A DNA stretch of 64,000 nt. Source: Nostoc sp. NMS7. GTDB lineage: Bacteria; Cyanobacteriota; Cyanobacteriia; Cyanobacteriales; Nostocaceae. Below are positions 1 through 7,842 of this stretch, one piece after another (position 1 is the stretch's first letter; every line of letters begins with the position of its first letter). Both the position numbers and the translations under genes were made by a program. A model generated the notes under the pieces. The model made no database searches and had not been told where the DNA came from. It saw nothing but the letters and a program-made list of their open reading frames with translations. Where the stretch lies: assembly GCF_017115085.1 (NCBI RefSeq), contig NZ_JABXKJ010000263.1, forward strand, positions 40,679 through 104,678, written 5' to 3'.

Positions 1-1614
1 CTGAGTTAATATCTGAAACATCTCAGCCCCACTAGCACGCTGGGTAATTATCAAACTAACTTTTGTATTGTCAACATTATCTATAAATGTCGTCATTGCC
101 ATTCGTTGTCCTGCTTGAGGAGTACCTTGAGTATACCGAAGCTGAGGATACTGAATTAAACTTCTAGTAAAAGCATCAAACTTATAAAAGTTTGATGTGC
201 CATTTAAATTTATATAAGCATTGCATCCCCTGGTATCAATATCCCCAGTAGCAGGAGCAATTCCAACTGGGTCATAAACTAAGCAAGTTCCTGAACCAAA
301 AGTAATTCCACTGTTTGAATAAGGAACTGATGAACTCCATGAACCAGTTGCAGACCCAGCAATGTCAAGAATATCTAATGTTAAAACATTCCCACCCTTA
401 AAGCTATAAATTTGGCTATATCTTAAATTTTTATCAGCATCAAGAAGCATTCCAAATGCTTGAAAACTAGAACAACCTGTATTGATTGCTGTGGGTCTAT
501 TTGCCCAAGTAGCAGTTGACCAACTATCAGCAGTTTGACCTCCAGAAACAGAACTAGCTGTATAAGAATAAGTAGAATTATTCCCACTTGTCCAAAGCAA
601 GATATCGTTATTGCTTTCAATAACAAATTTGGCATTAGCAGAAGGAGTAACCGACCAAGTTGGGATTGTATAGACTGCTGATGCCCCAGCAGTATGACTT
701 GTAATTCTCCGCCTTTGTCCAACTGAACCAATATTTACTGTATCTTCTACTATCCTTATTTGAAAGTTTCTGTATTCATTTGCAAGTACATTAGCATCAC
801 CACTCGCAGATTGTCCGGTGATAGTAGTGCTAGAAATTGCAGTCGCTAACAAGCATCGATAAAGTCCATTATTATAAGTAGAAGTGCCAACTACAAATCC
901 TTCGCCAGGAACATTCGTATAAGGAACATAAAGCTCATCTAAAGCGACAAGGCTAGAATCAATAGTAATAGCAGCAGGTAGGTTTGTAACTGAAAGAGAG
1001 CCAGAGAAAAGATTTAATGCCGGGTCGTAATATTTAAAACCCGGAGTTACACTACTACCCAAGCAATAAGCTCTGCCAGAAAGAATTTCAAAAGTAGAGC
1101 CAGCAACAGGAGTAAAAGATAATGCGCTGTCTAAAGTAATTAATGGCGTAGAACTACTAGTATTTGCCCTAATTAGCTTCTCTTCAGTTTTTCCAGTTCC
1201 TCCCGAACCATTATCTACAATTTTGATTCTATATCCCCGTCTATCACTTCTAGCAGCTAATTGATTCAATCCCAAGGTTACAAGAAGGGCACTAGAAGGT
1301 GTGATTTTAGTTGTAGTAGCACCAGAAGCAATCGAACCTCTAGCGCCTTGACTAGGAACAAAAATTCCTGCTGATCCTGCACCTACAGCACCAGTAAGAC
1401 CAGGACTGCCAACAAACGACCAACCATCATTTTCTACTTGATAAGAATTAAAAATTGTATTAGAAATTAACTGAAATATTTCTGGATGTCTATCCTTTGT
1501 ATTTCTAAGGTCACAGATTAAAGGATTACCACTAGAACTAGCATTCGGTGCAACAGCAAGAGGTCGCCATTCTGGAAGATCAATAATTGGCTTAAAGTTA
1601 AAAGTAGTCGGCAT
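1..1614 (-). CDS. Phage-type surface/structural protein, C-terminus beyond window
   Basis: The frame is open from the ATG at 1614 down to base 1 (538 codons), so only the N-terminal part is present. It begins MPTTFNFKPIIDLPEWRPLAV. The composition is rich in Ser, Thr, Gly and Asn with many short beta-type stretches and almost no charged helices, as in phage tail-fibre, adhesin or head-decoration proteins. No catalytic motif was recognised. It is the last visible gene of the minus-strand structural block, 2 bases after the 127-residue gene upstream, so it is probably co-transcribed with capsid and tail genes. Function is inferred from composition and position only. Confidence 0.6.
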   Translation of the reverse strand, partial: MPTTFNFKPIIDLPEWRPLAVAPNASSSGNPLICDLRNTKDRHPEIFQLISNTIFNSYQVENDGWSFVGSPGLTGAVGAGSAGIFVPSQGARGSIASGATTTKITPSSALLVTLGLNQLAARSDRRGYRIKIVDNGSGGTGKTEEKLIRANTSSSTPLITLDSALSFTPVAGSTFEILSGRAYCLGSSVTPGFKYYDPALNLFSGSLSVTNLPAAITIDSSLVALDELYVPYTNVPGEGFVVGTSTYNNGLYRCLLATAISSTTITGQSASGDANVLANEYRNFQIRIVEDTVNIGSVGQRRRITSHTAGASAVYTIPTWSVTPSANAKFVIESNNDILLWTSGNNSTYSYTASSVSGGQTADSWSTATWANRPTAINTGCSSFQAFGMLLDADKNLRYSQIYSFKGGNVLTLDILDIAGSATGSWSSSVPYSNSGITFGSGTCLVYDPVGIAPATGDIDTRGCNAYINLNGTSNFYKFDAFTRSLIQYPQLRYTQGTPQAGQRMAMTTFIDNVDNTKVSLIITQRASGAEMFQILTQ

Positions 1615-1616
1615 AA

Positions 1617-2000
1617 TTATTCTCCTAATAATGCAGCTAGCTCAGTTTGAGCAGCAAGCATACAATCATTCAATTCTTGAATAAAATTTGGATCAGTATC
1701 TTCAGGTAAGGAAATTAAATAGTTTTGATAGCCAAGAATACAATCTTGTAAATATTTAATTCTTTTTTGTTTGTTTAACTCGACAATAAGAGCATCTAAT
1801 TCATCTTGCTCAGTTTGATTATCAGGAGTTTCAACTTGAACTGCTTGATAGGTAAGCAACAAATTTAAAGCTACTGTAGAATCCGCAACCGTTCTCAAAT
1901 GTCCTTGGGCTGATACCGTCCAATCAATCCCATAATAGTTTGCAATTGTATTAGGTTGCTCCCCATTATTAGCGCCATAATAAACAAATAAATGAATCAT
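1617..2000 (-). CDS. Small acidic phage protein
   Basis: This 127-residue protein has a first half that looks globular (MIHLFVYYGANNGEQ) and a second half that is strongly helical and acidic, with Leu/Ile repeats suggesting a coiled coil at about residues 60-125. The stop is 2 bases before the start of the next structural gene and the start is 2 bases after the stop of the 424-residue gene, so all three lie in one transcript. I do not recognise a family. Small acidic coiled-coil proteins in this position are often tail-fibre assembly or connector proteins, but that is only a guess. Confidence 0.6.
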   Translation of the reverse strand: MIHLFVYYGANNGEQPNTIANYYGIDWTVSAQGHLRTVADSTVALNLLLTYQAVQVETPDNQTEQDELDALIVELNKQKRIKYLQDCILGYQNYLISLPEDTDPNFIQELNDCMLAAQTELAALLGE

Positions 2001-2002
2001 AG

Positions 2003-3277
2003 TTAAGTGATTTGCCTTCTAACATTAAGCACCCATGTAGTGCGATCGCAGCTATACATGAGAGTATTTTGAATTGGTTGATTATTGAGAGAATTTAAAG
2101 ATGTAATATTATTAACTGTACCAACACTACTTACTATTGTCACACCTGACAAAGTACCATTAGCAATATTACAGTTCACATTACTATTGTTAGGATTAAC
2201 CCACAAAGGTCTAGCAATGGTTCTGAGAATTGAATTCAAAACATTAACTAAACCTTGAAAATCTGTAGAAGAGACTGCATTATTTGGTAGTGGTAAACTT
2301 GTGGCTGATACAGGTTGAGTTACAGCACTACCATCTATTTTTAAAGCATCCCCCACTAAAGTTAATTTAGCCAGAATAGATTGTGCGAAAACAGCAAATA
2401 CCCCGTCGGTGGCTAAAGTGACAGGCATAGCAGCCGCCGCAAGCGCTACTCCTTGTGCAGGGATTCGGCTTACAAGAAGCCACATTCCCGACAGCCACCC
2501 AAGCACCCCAGAACCTCCAAAGGGCATTACAGCAGCAGTAATCGGAGTACCGATCGCATTACTCAAATTCAACAACTTAGCGGCGTCCACATCTGACAAA
2601 GCAACAGACCAATTGCCAATTTGTCGAGCGCCGACATTTTCGTTGGATGGTTCAACGCTTGCGCCAACTGGGGCAGTTGCCAAAATTGTCCCAAGCGAAA
2701 GGTTCATCCAAACTACAGAAAGAGAGGGTGGAGTCCCATTAACATCTACAACTCCAACTCTGGCGAGCAAATCGCCAACGGAATACCCCGTACCTGGCGA
2801 CAAAACATCATAGAAGGCAGTTATGACATTTCTATCTGAAGTTGCGAGGGGGCGCAAAACTCCTGTGGGATTAGCGGCATTACCATTCGGATCAGTGTAA
2901 GCATACGTTATCGCCCCTGTGCCTTCGGCGACTAGCTCTCTCCGAATATAGTAAAGCCCTGAATCGTTTATCCAAATGGTTGCTGCAAGATTAATTTGTG
3001 CCTTTATGGCAGCAAGTATTTGCGTTAGCGTAGTGTTTGTCGGAGGATCACTTAGCAGAGGGACATCAACTTTTAAGCGATCGCCTATGGGAGCAGAAGG
3101 AAACTGTAAGGCGAGAGTAGCGATCGCGTTAAGTATCTGAGTCTCTCGTGTAATTTGTGTTGCTTGATTAGCAGCACTGGCATCGCTACCACCACTGCTA
3201 CCACCAACAGAACCTACAAGGTTCCCTTCGGAGTCAACAGGAGTAAACTTTTGATAGGGCGTTTCTTGATATGTCAT
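2003..3277 (-). CDS. Phage structural protein, beta/low-complexity type
   Basis: This 424-residue protein begins MTYQETPYQKFTPVDSEGN and then a Gly/Ser linker (about residues 24-32). The remainder is Ala, Asn, Thr and Val rich, with one hydrophobic Gly/Ala-rich stretch around residues 245-285. There is a single cysteine pair near the C-terminus. Its ATG overlaps the stop of the preceding 83-residue gene by 4 bases, indicating translational coupling. It resembles virion surface proteins of cyanobacterial prophages in composition. No enzymatic motif is visible and the exact role is unknown. Confidence 0.6.
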   Translation of the reverse strand: MTYQETPYQKFTPVDSEGNLVGSVGGSSGGSDASAANQATQITRETQILNAIATLALQFPSAPIGDRLKVDVPLLSDPPTNTTLTQILAAIKAQINLAATIWINDSGLYYIRRELVAEGTGAITYAYTDPNGNAANPTGVLRPLATSDRNVITAFYDVLSPGTGYSVGDLLARVGVVDVNGTPPSLSVVWMNLSLGTILATAPVGASVEPSNENVGARQIGNWSVALSDVDAAKLLNLSNAIGTPITAAVMPFGGSGVLGWLSGMWLLVSRIPAQGVALAAAAMPVTLATDGVFAVFAQSILAKLTLVGDALKIDGSAVTQPVSATSLPLPNNAVSSTDFQGLVNVLNSILRTIARPLWVNPNNSNVNCNIANGTLSGVTIVSSVGTVNNITSLNSLNNQPIQNTLMYSCDRTTWVLNVRRQIT

Positions 3278-3525
3278 GACTTGCTACGTTTGATGACCTG
3301 GGTTTCCGACGCTCCTAGCGTCGCTAACGCTGCGCTATCGATGACGATTAGTTCTTGAGGCTCTGGCACAGGGACAGGAGTTGATGCCAAAGTTGGCACC
3401 ACTGGAGGCAGAATTATGGGCGGTTCTTTTAGCCATCCCTTGCCAATCCACCCAGGTGCATCGATCGCCGCAATCTGGCGATCGCGTTTCCCATCTGGAC
3501 TATAAAGAGTTACTGGAACGCTCAT
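3274..3525 (-). CDS. Small phage protein, Pro-rich
   Basis: This 83-residue protein (MSVPVTLYSPDGKRDRQIA) has a central Pro-rich segment (PPIILPPVVPTLASTPVPVP) and a basic C-terminus. It overlaps its neighbours by 4 bases on both sides (start with the stop of the 141-residue gene, stop with the start of the 424-residue gene), the classical arrangement of coupled phage morphogenesis genes. No family was recognised. It may be a small head-tail connector or linker protein. Confidence 0.55.
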   Translation of the reverse strand: MSVPVTLYSPDGKRDRQIAAIDAPGWIGKGWLKEPPIILPPVVPTLASTPVPVPEPQELIVIDSAALATLGASETQVIKRSKS

Positions 3526-3947
3526 GATGCAAGGAAGGCTCCATAGTTCAAGTTTCCAGGAGTGCCGATTTTTGTAGCTTTAGCGCGGGTGTAAATAATG
3601 CTGCTATAAACTACACCCGGCAAATTCTTCTCTACCCATTCGCCACTTAGAGGAACTTGGAAGCGATTGGCAAGTCCAATGGGGCTAACCGTGCCTACGG
3701 GAATGAAAGTCAAATTATCGGCGGATACTTCAATGGTGATTAGCCAAAATGAAGTCCCGTATACGTATCCGGTATAAGCGGCAACATCTGTAACGGCTTT
3801 GTAATAGCAAAGTTCGGCGGGGTTAACAGTGTTGATTGCTGTTTCTGCGGTTGTTGCACTGATAGCCAGAGCAGTTGTGAAATCACGTAAAATCAGACTG
3901 GCATCCAAAAGGATAGCGCGACGATTAGCGATCGTTGAACGAGCCAT
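3522..3947 (-). CDS. Phage head-region protein
   Basis: This 141-residue protein (MARSTIANRRAILLDASLI) lies directly downstream of the major capsid gene in transcription order, followed by coupled small genes. The C-terminal two-thirds is predicted beta-rich (YTGYVYGTSFWLITIEVSAD), compatible with a head-decoration or head-completion protein. The transcript probably starts behind the palindrome at 3987-4011. No family was named with confidence. Confidence 0.55.
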   Translation of the reverse strand: MARSTIANRRAILLDASLILRDFTTALAISATTAETAINTVNPAELCYYKAVTDVAAYTGYVYGTSFWLITIEVSADNLTFIPVGTVSPIGLANRFQVPLSGEWVEKNLPGVVYSSIIYTRAKATKIGTPGNLNYGAFLAS

Positions 3948-3986
3948 ATATTTTCGAGGAATGAATAATTTACCGAAAAATTGGAG

Positions 3987-4011
3987 CTATCTGTCCTCGG
4001 AGTACAGATAG
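3987..4011. terminator. 25-bp palindrome, copy 1
   Basis: An imperfect dyad reading CTATCTGTCCTCGGAG and its complement lies between the capsid gene and the 141-residue gene. The same palindrome recurs at 17158-17182, 28572-28596 and 32214-32236. It would form a strong hairpin in RNA from either strand. With no long T-run after it, it may attenuate or process transcripts rather than terminate them. Confidence 0.5.
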
Positions 4012-4028
4012 ATTTGGCAATTGATTTA

Positions 4029-4967
4029 TCAGCTAATTGGTGGCGCGTTGGTAATGCCGTAAAGTCTTGCAGCTGCGCGACCGTGATAACAGGCGATCGC
4101 GGTGTACCAATCAACGCGAGTACGGAACACCGGCTTGATTGACAATTCCCCTAAATCACGCGAACTGACACCATAAACCCCATCAATTGCACCTTGAATG
4201 CCATTGAGCATCATCTCCTTGAAGCAAACGCAATAAATGCTTTGGCATTGGGTGCTAGATACATTATCAGGGCTAGTTTCGGTGAAATCCATGATAGTAT
4301 TGCCGTTGTTGTCGTAATCGGCAATCAAGATTGGCAACCCGTTATAGAACATCACACGGTTGCCGAACTCATCTTGAGTGAAATCAACATCACCGCTTAC
4401 GGTACGATTTCTGATTGCTTGATTTAGTTTTCGTCGTGCAGATTTGCCCATTACCAAGTGGGTGCCACCATCAACTTGATCAATAAGTTGATCAAGTTTT
4501 TCTAGAGAAAGCGGTCCACCGGCATCATTATTAGAAATTAGTTGGCTGCCAGTGAGTCGTACTTGCAGCCCATCAAATCCCCGCGGATCGATGGTTGAAT
4601 CACCTTTGATAAAGTTATAAGTCCAAGCTAGCGCAAGAGCTTTCACCTTCTGCATCTCATGCACAGAACGTACTTCTGGCCCTTGCATATCGATAATGGC
4701 GCGGTCAACGTCTAAATCGCCACCAAAGATTTTCAGTGCTTCAGATTGGGGATTAAGCACACCCACTGATTCTGTATAGCCTTGATTTACACCGCGAAAC
4801 CCTACACCTGGAAGCTTATCTTCACGGTTGTAGTGCTTGCCGGTGCCAGCGACATTTTCAAAAGTAATAGCCCGCAGGATGTCACTGGATGCGGCATATT
4901 CTTCGATAATCGTTGCAGTTACGGGGGAAGCGCTAAGTTTTGCCGCCTCCAAAAGAGTCATCGCCAT
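4029..4967 (-). CDS. Phage major capsid protein
   Basis: This 312-residue protein begins MAMTLLEAAKLSASPVTATIIEEYA. The N-terminal helical segment followed by ILRAITFENVAGTG-like and N-arm/E-loop sequence, then DRAIIDMQG, is typical of HK97-fold major capsid proteins of the short family used by Nostoc prophages. The C-terminus has the P-domain-like segment GVYGVSSRDLGELSIKPV and ends ARLYGITNAPPIS. Its position directly after a scaffold-like coiled-coil gene in transcription order supports the call. It would form the icosahedral head lattice. Confidence 0.75.
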   Translation of the reverse strand: MAMTLLEAAKLSASPVTATIIEEYAASSDILRAITFENVAGTGKHYNREDKLPGVGFRGVNQGYTESVGVLNPQSEALKIFGGDLDVDRAIIDMQGPEVRSVHEMQKVKALALAWTYNFIKGDSTIDPRGFDGLQVRLTGSQLISNNDAGGPLSLEKLDQLIDQVDGGTHLVMGKSARRKLNQAIRNRTVSGDVDFTQDEFGNRVMFYNGLPILIADYDNNGNTIMDFTETSPDNVSSTQCQSIYCVCFKEMMLNGIQGAIDGVYGVSSRDLGELSIKPVFRTRVDWYTAIACYHGRAAARLYGITNAPPIS

Positions 4968-5055
4968 TATGTGATGCCTGAATTATTTTGTCATCTGTCT
5001 GGCATCACGCCAAGCAAGACTAATGAATTACTGAATTACTGAATCACTCAGTTAA

Positions 5056-5799
5056 TTAAGTAATTCCCATTGCTCGGAATTTTGTAATCCGATCGCTACG
5101 ACTAGGAATCTGCATAATCTGGGCTGCTACCATCGCACCGTTTTGGCTTCCTTGGCTTCGCGTCATTCCGCCGCCTGCACCATTGCTAATTGGTTCAAAA
5201 AGAGAAGCTGTAGGCCCCGCCGATCGCAATTTGAACATCAAATCATCAACAGTGAAACTCACGCCCTTAGTGTCTTTGAGTGGCGTTTTGTCGCGGGGGT
5301 CAATGATGGTGATTTTGCCCTGGTCGTCTAACACGATGTGGGTTGCGGCGCGATCGCGGATCAAGTCAAAATAAGTCCATCCGTCATCATCTTTGCCCGA
5401 TTTGCCGCCAGTGGCATAGAAGGATTTCTCCAGAGCATTGACAATTTGAGATTGTCTATTACTTTCTTGCAGCTGCAAAATTTGCTGTTGGAGAGTCGTT
5501 TTTTCGCCTGTCCAGCGTTCTTTTAATTCAGCAAAACCGCGCTGTTCTTCGAGCTTGCGGTCTTCGTATTGTGCAGCAGTAATTTCTAATTCTTTGTATT
5601 TAACCGGGTCGATGCCCTTGATTTTTTCTAGTTTCTCTGAAAGTTCGTTAACTTGGGTTTCCAAGTCCCTAGCCTTTTTAGCGGCATCGTCACGTTCGGT
5701 GCGAGTCGCCTTGGCTGTATTTAGGATTTTGCCAATTTCTTCGTCAGTATATTGTTTCGTTTCGGAGTTCGTCGGAATCGGATCTAGTTCAGTAGCCAT
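5056..5799 (-). CDS. Phage capsid scaffold-like protein
   Basis: This 247-residue protein has a long charged coiled coil (about residues 20-110, heptads such as KARDLETQVNELSEKLEKIK). A Gly/Ser-rich linker (GAGGGMTRSQGS) follows and then a short basic C-terminal tail. A coiled coil plus a short positively charged tail directly upstream of the capsid gene is the normal layout of phage scaffold proteins, which guide head assembly and then leave or are cleaved. Its start overlaps the stop of the ferritin-like gene by 1 base, so expression is coupled. Confidence 0.65.
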   Translation of the reverse strand: MATELDPIPTNSETKQYTDEEIGKILNTAKATRTERDDAAKKARDLETQVNELSEKLEKIKGIDPVKYKELEITAAQYEDRKLEEQRGFAELKERWTGEKTTLQQQILQLQESNRQSQIVNALEKSFYATGGKSGKDDDGWTYFDLIRDRAATHIVLDDQGKITIIDPRDKTPLKDTKGVSFTVDDLMFKLRSAGPTASLFEPISNGAGGGMTRSQGSQNGAMVAAQIMQIPSRSDRITKFRAMGIT

Positions 5800-6500
5800 T
5801 AAGCATCACGCAAAACGTCCTTAACAGAATTCCCAATCACAAACTTTAAAACATCCACAGGCACACAAATCAACGCCAAATACAAACGCATTTGCCACCA
5901 AAATACTAACTGTTGCTGACGCTTGGCTCCGACAATATTCCACAATAACGACTTAAGTTGGATAGCGTGAGTTTCTTCATCGTTAGCGATCGCAACTAAT
6001 TCTTTCCTCACCTCTTCTGAAACAAACCGCATCAATTGCTGATAAAATTTGAACTGAAAATCTTCCAGCACGTACATAAATGCCAAGCGATTTCTCCAAT
6101 CATAAGAATTAGCAGTGCGAAATCCGAAGAAAACTTTCGCCGCCAAATATCGAGTACTCATACCATCAGCTTTGTAGGATTCACCGCTAGAATCCCAATT
6201 TACACAGCCCCAATCAAAAGCCGCTTTCTCCTCACGGCTCATCAGCCCAGCCCCCGACATATTGAGTTTGCTGCCAGTAAGCTGGCAGAATACTTGAGCG
6301 TGACTGTATTCAGAGAGTGCTTGTTCTTTTAGCACCGATTCAAGACTGCCATAGTAAGCCGGGAGGTTCTTTGCTTGTCGTAGACATCGCCAACAAAAGA
6401 AAAATACCCCAATTTCTAGTTTTTTTAGCAGAATAAGATAGTTAGGTAATAAAGTTATTGTCCTTGCTAATGCCCAAGCAAGAAAATTATCTAATTTCAT
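5799..6500 (-). CDS. Ferritin-like (diiron fold) protein in the phage operon
   Basis: This 233-residue helical protein carries the spacing of a ferritin-like four-helix bundle: a first E-x-x-H in ALSEYSHAQ (E64, H67), a Glu in LEDFQFKFY (E146), and a second E-x-x-H-like motif in NDEETHAI (E175/E176, H178). Hydrophobic stretches at residues 10-38 and 200-220 could associate with membrane. It lies between tail genes and the scaffold gene and is coupled to the latter by a 1-base overlap. Family knowledge says such proteins bind iron or oxidise substrates. A structural or host-oxidative role in a phage is inference. Confidence 0.55.
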   Translation of the reverse strand: MKLDNFLAWALARTITLLPNYLILLKKLEIGVFFFCWRCLRQAKNLPAYYGSLESVLKEQALSEYSHAQVFCQLTGSKLNMSGAGLMSREEKAAFDWGCVNWDSSGESYKADGMSTRYLAAKVFFGFRTANSYDWRNRLAFMYVLEDFQFKFYQQLMRFVSEEVRKELVAIANDEETHAIQLKSLLWNIVGAKRQQQLVFWWQMRLYLALICVPVDVLKFVIGNSVKDVLRDA

Positions 6501-6517
6501 ATTAAGGAGTGATATTG

Positions 6518-6787
6518 ATGCGATTGGTAGAAGTCAGATATGATCAACCAGAAGATAAAGGATTGTTTTTTCATCCAGCAAGAACAGTATTTACAAATTG
6601 CTGGTATTATCCCGAAACAAACGAAATTCAAATGGTTGGTGGCGTGGGCAGGTTTATCTGCGATATTAGTGGACTATGTTCCAAATTTCTCGGCTACTAC
6701 GAAGCCAGGGTAATTAGCGAGATTGATCACAGTAGATGGAATGAGCCAGATAGATATGAATTTACGGAAAGCGACCTTCAGGAGTAG
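6518..6787 (+). CDS. Small hypothetical protein
   Basis: This plus-strand gene encodes 89 residues (MRLVEVRYDQPEDKGLFFHP). The ATG at 6518 was chosen over an upstream GTG because AAGGAG sits 8 bases before it. It diverges from the ferritin-like gene and its 3' end overlaps the end of the 62-residue minus-strand gene by 26 bases. The product is acidic and globular with no signal peptide. No family was recognised. Being convergent with structural genes, it could be a moron gene. Confidence 0.5.
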   Translation: MRLVEVRYDQPEDKGLFFHPARTVFTNCWYYPETNEIQMVGGVGRFICDISGLCSKFLGYYEARVISEIDHSRWNEPDRYEFTESDLQE

Positions 6788-6950
6788 CGTCTGTACTATG
6801 TTGCAATCGCTGTCGTTGCTCTAGAATTCTGGCTTGATACTTCGCCAAGGGTGCGAACAAATAAACAAGTGGGACAATAATAATAGCCACCGTAACAATA
6901 GAACTTATTGTTACTAAAACAATCAGGAAATCATTAACTAATTTCATCAC
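6762..6950 (-). CDS. Small single-TM protein
   Basis: This 62-residue protein consists mostly of one hydrophobic helix (about residues 6-36, LIVLVTISSIVTVAIIIVPL) followed by a charged tail (KYQARILEQRQRLQH). Its start overlaps the stop of the 204-residue gene by 4 bases. Small one-TM proteins between tail genes and lysis genes are often holins or spanin parts, but there is no further evidence for that here. Confidence 0.45.
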   Translation of the reverse strand: MMKLVNDFLIVLVTISSIVTVAIIIVPLVYLFAPLAKYQARILEQRQRLQHSTDATPEGRFP

Positions 6951-7561
6951 GAGTAGCCCAATAAAGTAATTACGTTGCCATTAACTACAAAACAAACTCC
7001 ATCCAAAAGATTGTTTTTGGCTGGGTTTTTCGCAAATATCGAAATCCATTGATAAGTGGAATTGATTATGATGTTGAACTTGCCCCCAGTATTAGGCAAG
7101 CTGATTATAGGTAGGCTTTCCTTTCCTGAAAGTGTTGTATTGGGGGCTGCTGACCATCTGTAGATAGCGATCGCATCACTCACCAATTGAATATTAATAT
7201 CAAATCCAATCTCAATTACTAATTCTAAATTGGCTTGTGGCGCATAAAATTGCAGCGCCTTCCCTGACCCACCACTGGCTACTGTACAGCCGCTTGTGCA
7301 AACCATAATCCCGCCAAACGCAGCACCACCACCGCTAGCACCACCACACTTTAGCCACCTACCAGTGGTGGGGTTGTCATTGGGTAGCAATACTAGGTCA
7401 TCGTCAGGTGTTGCAGTACTAGCACTTATGCAGGTATACCAAGCAGGTAGCCCAGCAGCATCAGCTTGCACTTGGCGAGAGTAGCCGTTAGTCCGCTGCA
7501 GGGGAGTCAGAGCTTTTATGGCAGGTATATCAGCGATCGCATATCCAGTTTGAATGGTCAC
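6947..7561 (-). CDS. Phage virion/tail-type protein
   Basis: This 204-residue protein starts MTIQTGYAIADIPAIKALT. Its N-terminal 70 residues (TNGYSRQVQADAAGLPAWY, then PNDNPTTGRWLKC) match the short domain often found at the start of cyanobacterial phage fibre proteins. A Gly/Ser/Ala-rich hinge follows and then a beta-rich C-terminus. It is separated by 2 bases from the upstream 92-residue gene. Role as a fibre or decoration protein is inferred. Confidence 0.5.
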   Translation of the reverse strand: MTIQTGYAIADIPAIKALTPLQRTNGYSRQVQADAAGLPAWYTCISASTATPDDDLVLLPNDNPTTGRWLKCGGASGGGAAFGGIMVCTSGCTVASGGSGKALQFYAPQANLELVIEIGFDINIQLVSDAIAIYRWSAAPNTTLSGKESLPIISLPNTGGKFNIIINSTYQWISIFAKNPAKNNLLDGVCFVVNGNVITLLGYS

Positions 7562-7563
7562 TT

Positions 7564-7842
7564 TTATCTCGGCATAGCATCAATGATTGGTATTCCCCCA
7601 ATCGGTGCAACTAAACTCACTTGATCGCCTGTAGCGAATACGCCATTGGAAATTGCTCTCGCTGAAAATATTTGCCCTGCGGTGTTTTGTACGTTGTAGT
7701 TTCCTGTAACTGCATCGTAATTCAGGATTTTTACACTGTTTTCGAGGATGCGATCGCTTTTCTTTTGAGCCTCTACCTGCTTGGAATAATAAAGGCTTCT
7801 GTTGATAATAGTGCGCGATCGCAGTATTGATGTTTCATCCAT
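7564..7842 (-). CDS. Small phage protein, paralogous to the N-terminus of its neighbour
   Basis: These 92 residues align along their whole length with residues 1-95 of the adjacent 608-residue protein. Shared features are a helical ILRSRTIINRSLYYSKQ segment, a beta module with G-x-ARAISNG-x-x-ATGD, and a final DAMPR. The gene starts immediately after the stop of the larger gene (7842/7843). It is a stand-alone copy of that domain, perhaps an OB-like baseplate or fibre-anchor module present in two stoichiometries. No enzymatic motif is visible. Confidence 0.55.
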   Translation of the reverse strand: MDETSILRSRTIINRSLYYSKQVEAQKKSDRILENSVKILNYDAVTGNYNVQNTAGQIFSARAISNGVFATGDQVSLVAPIGGIPIIDAMPR

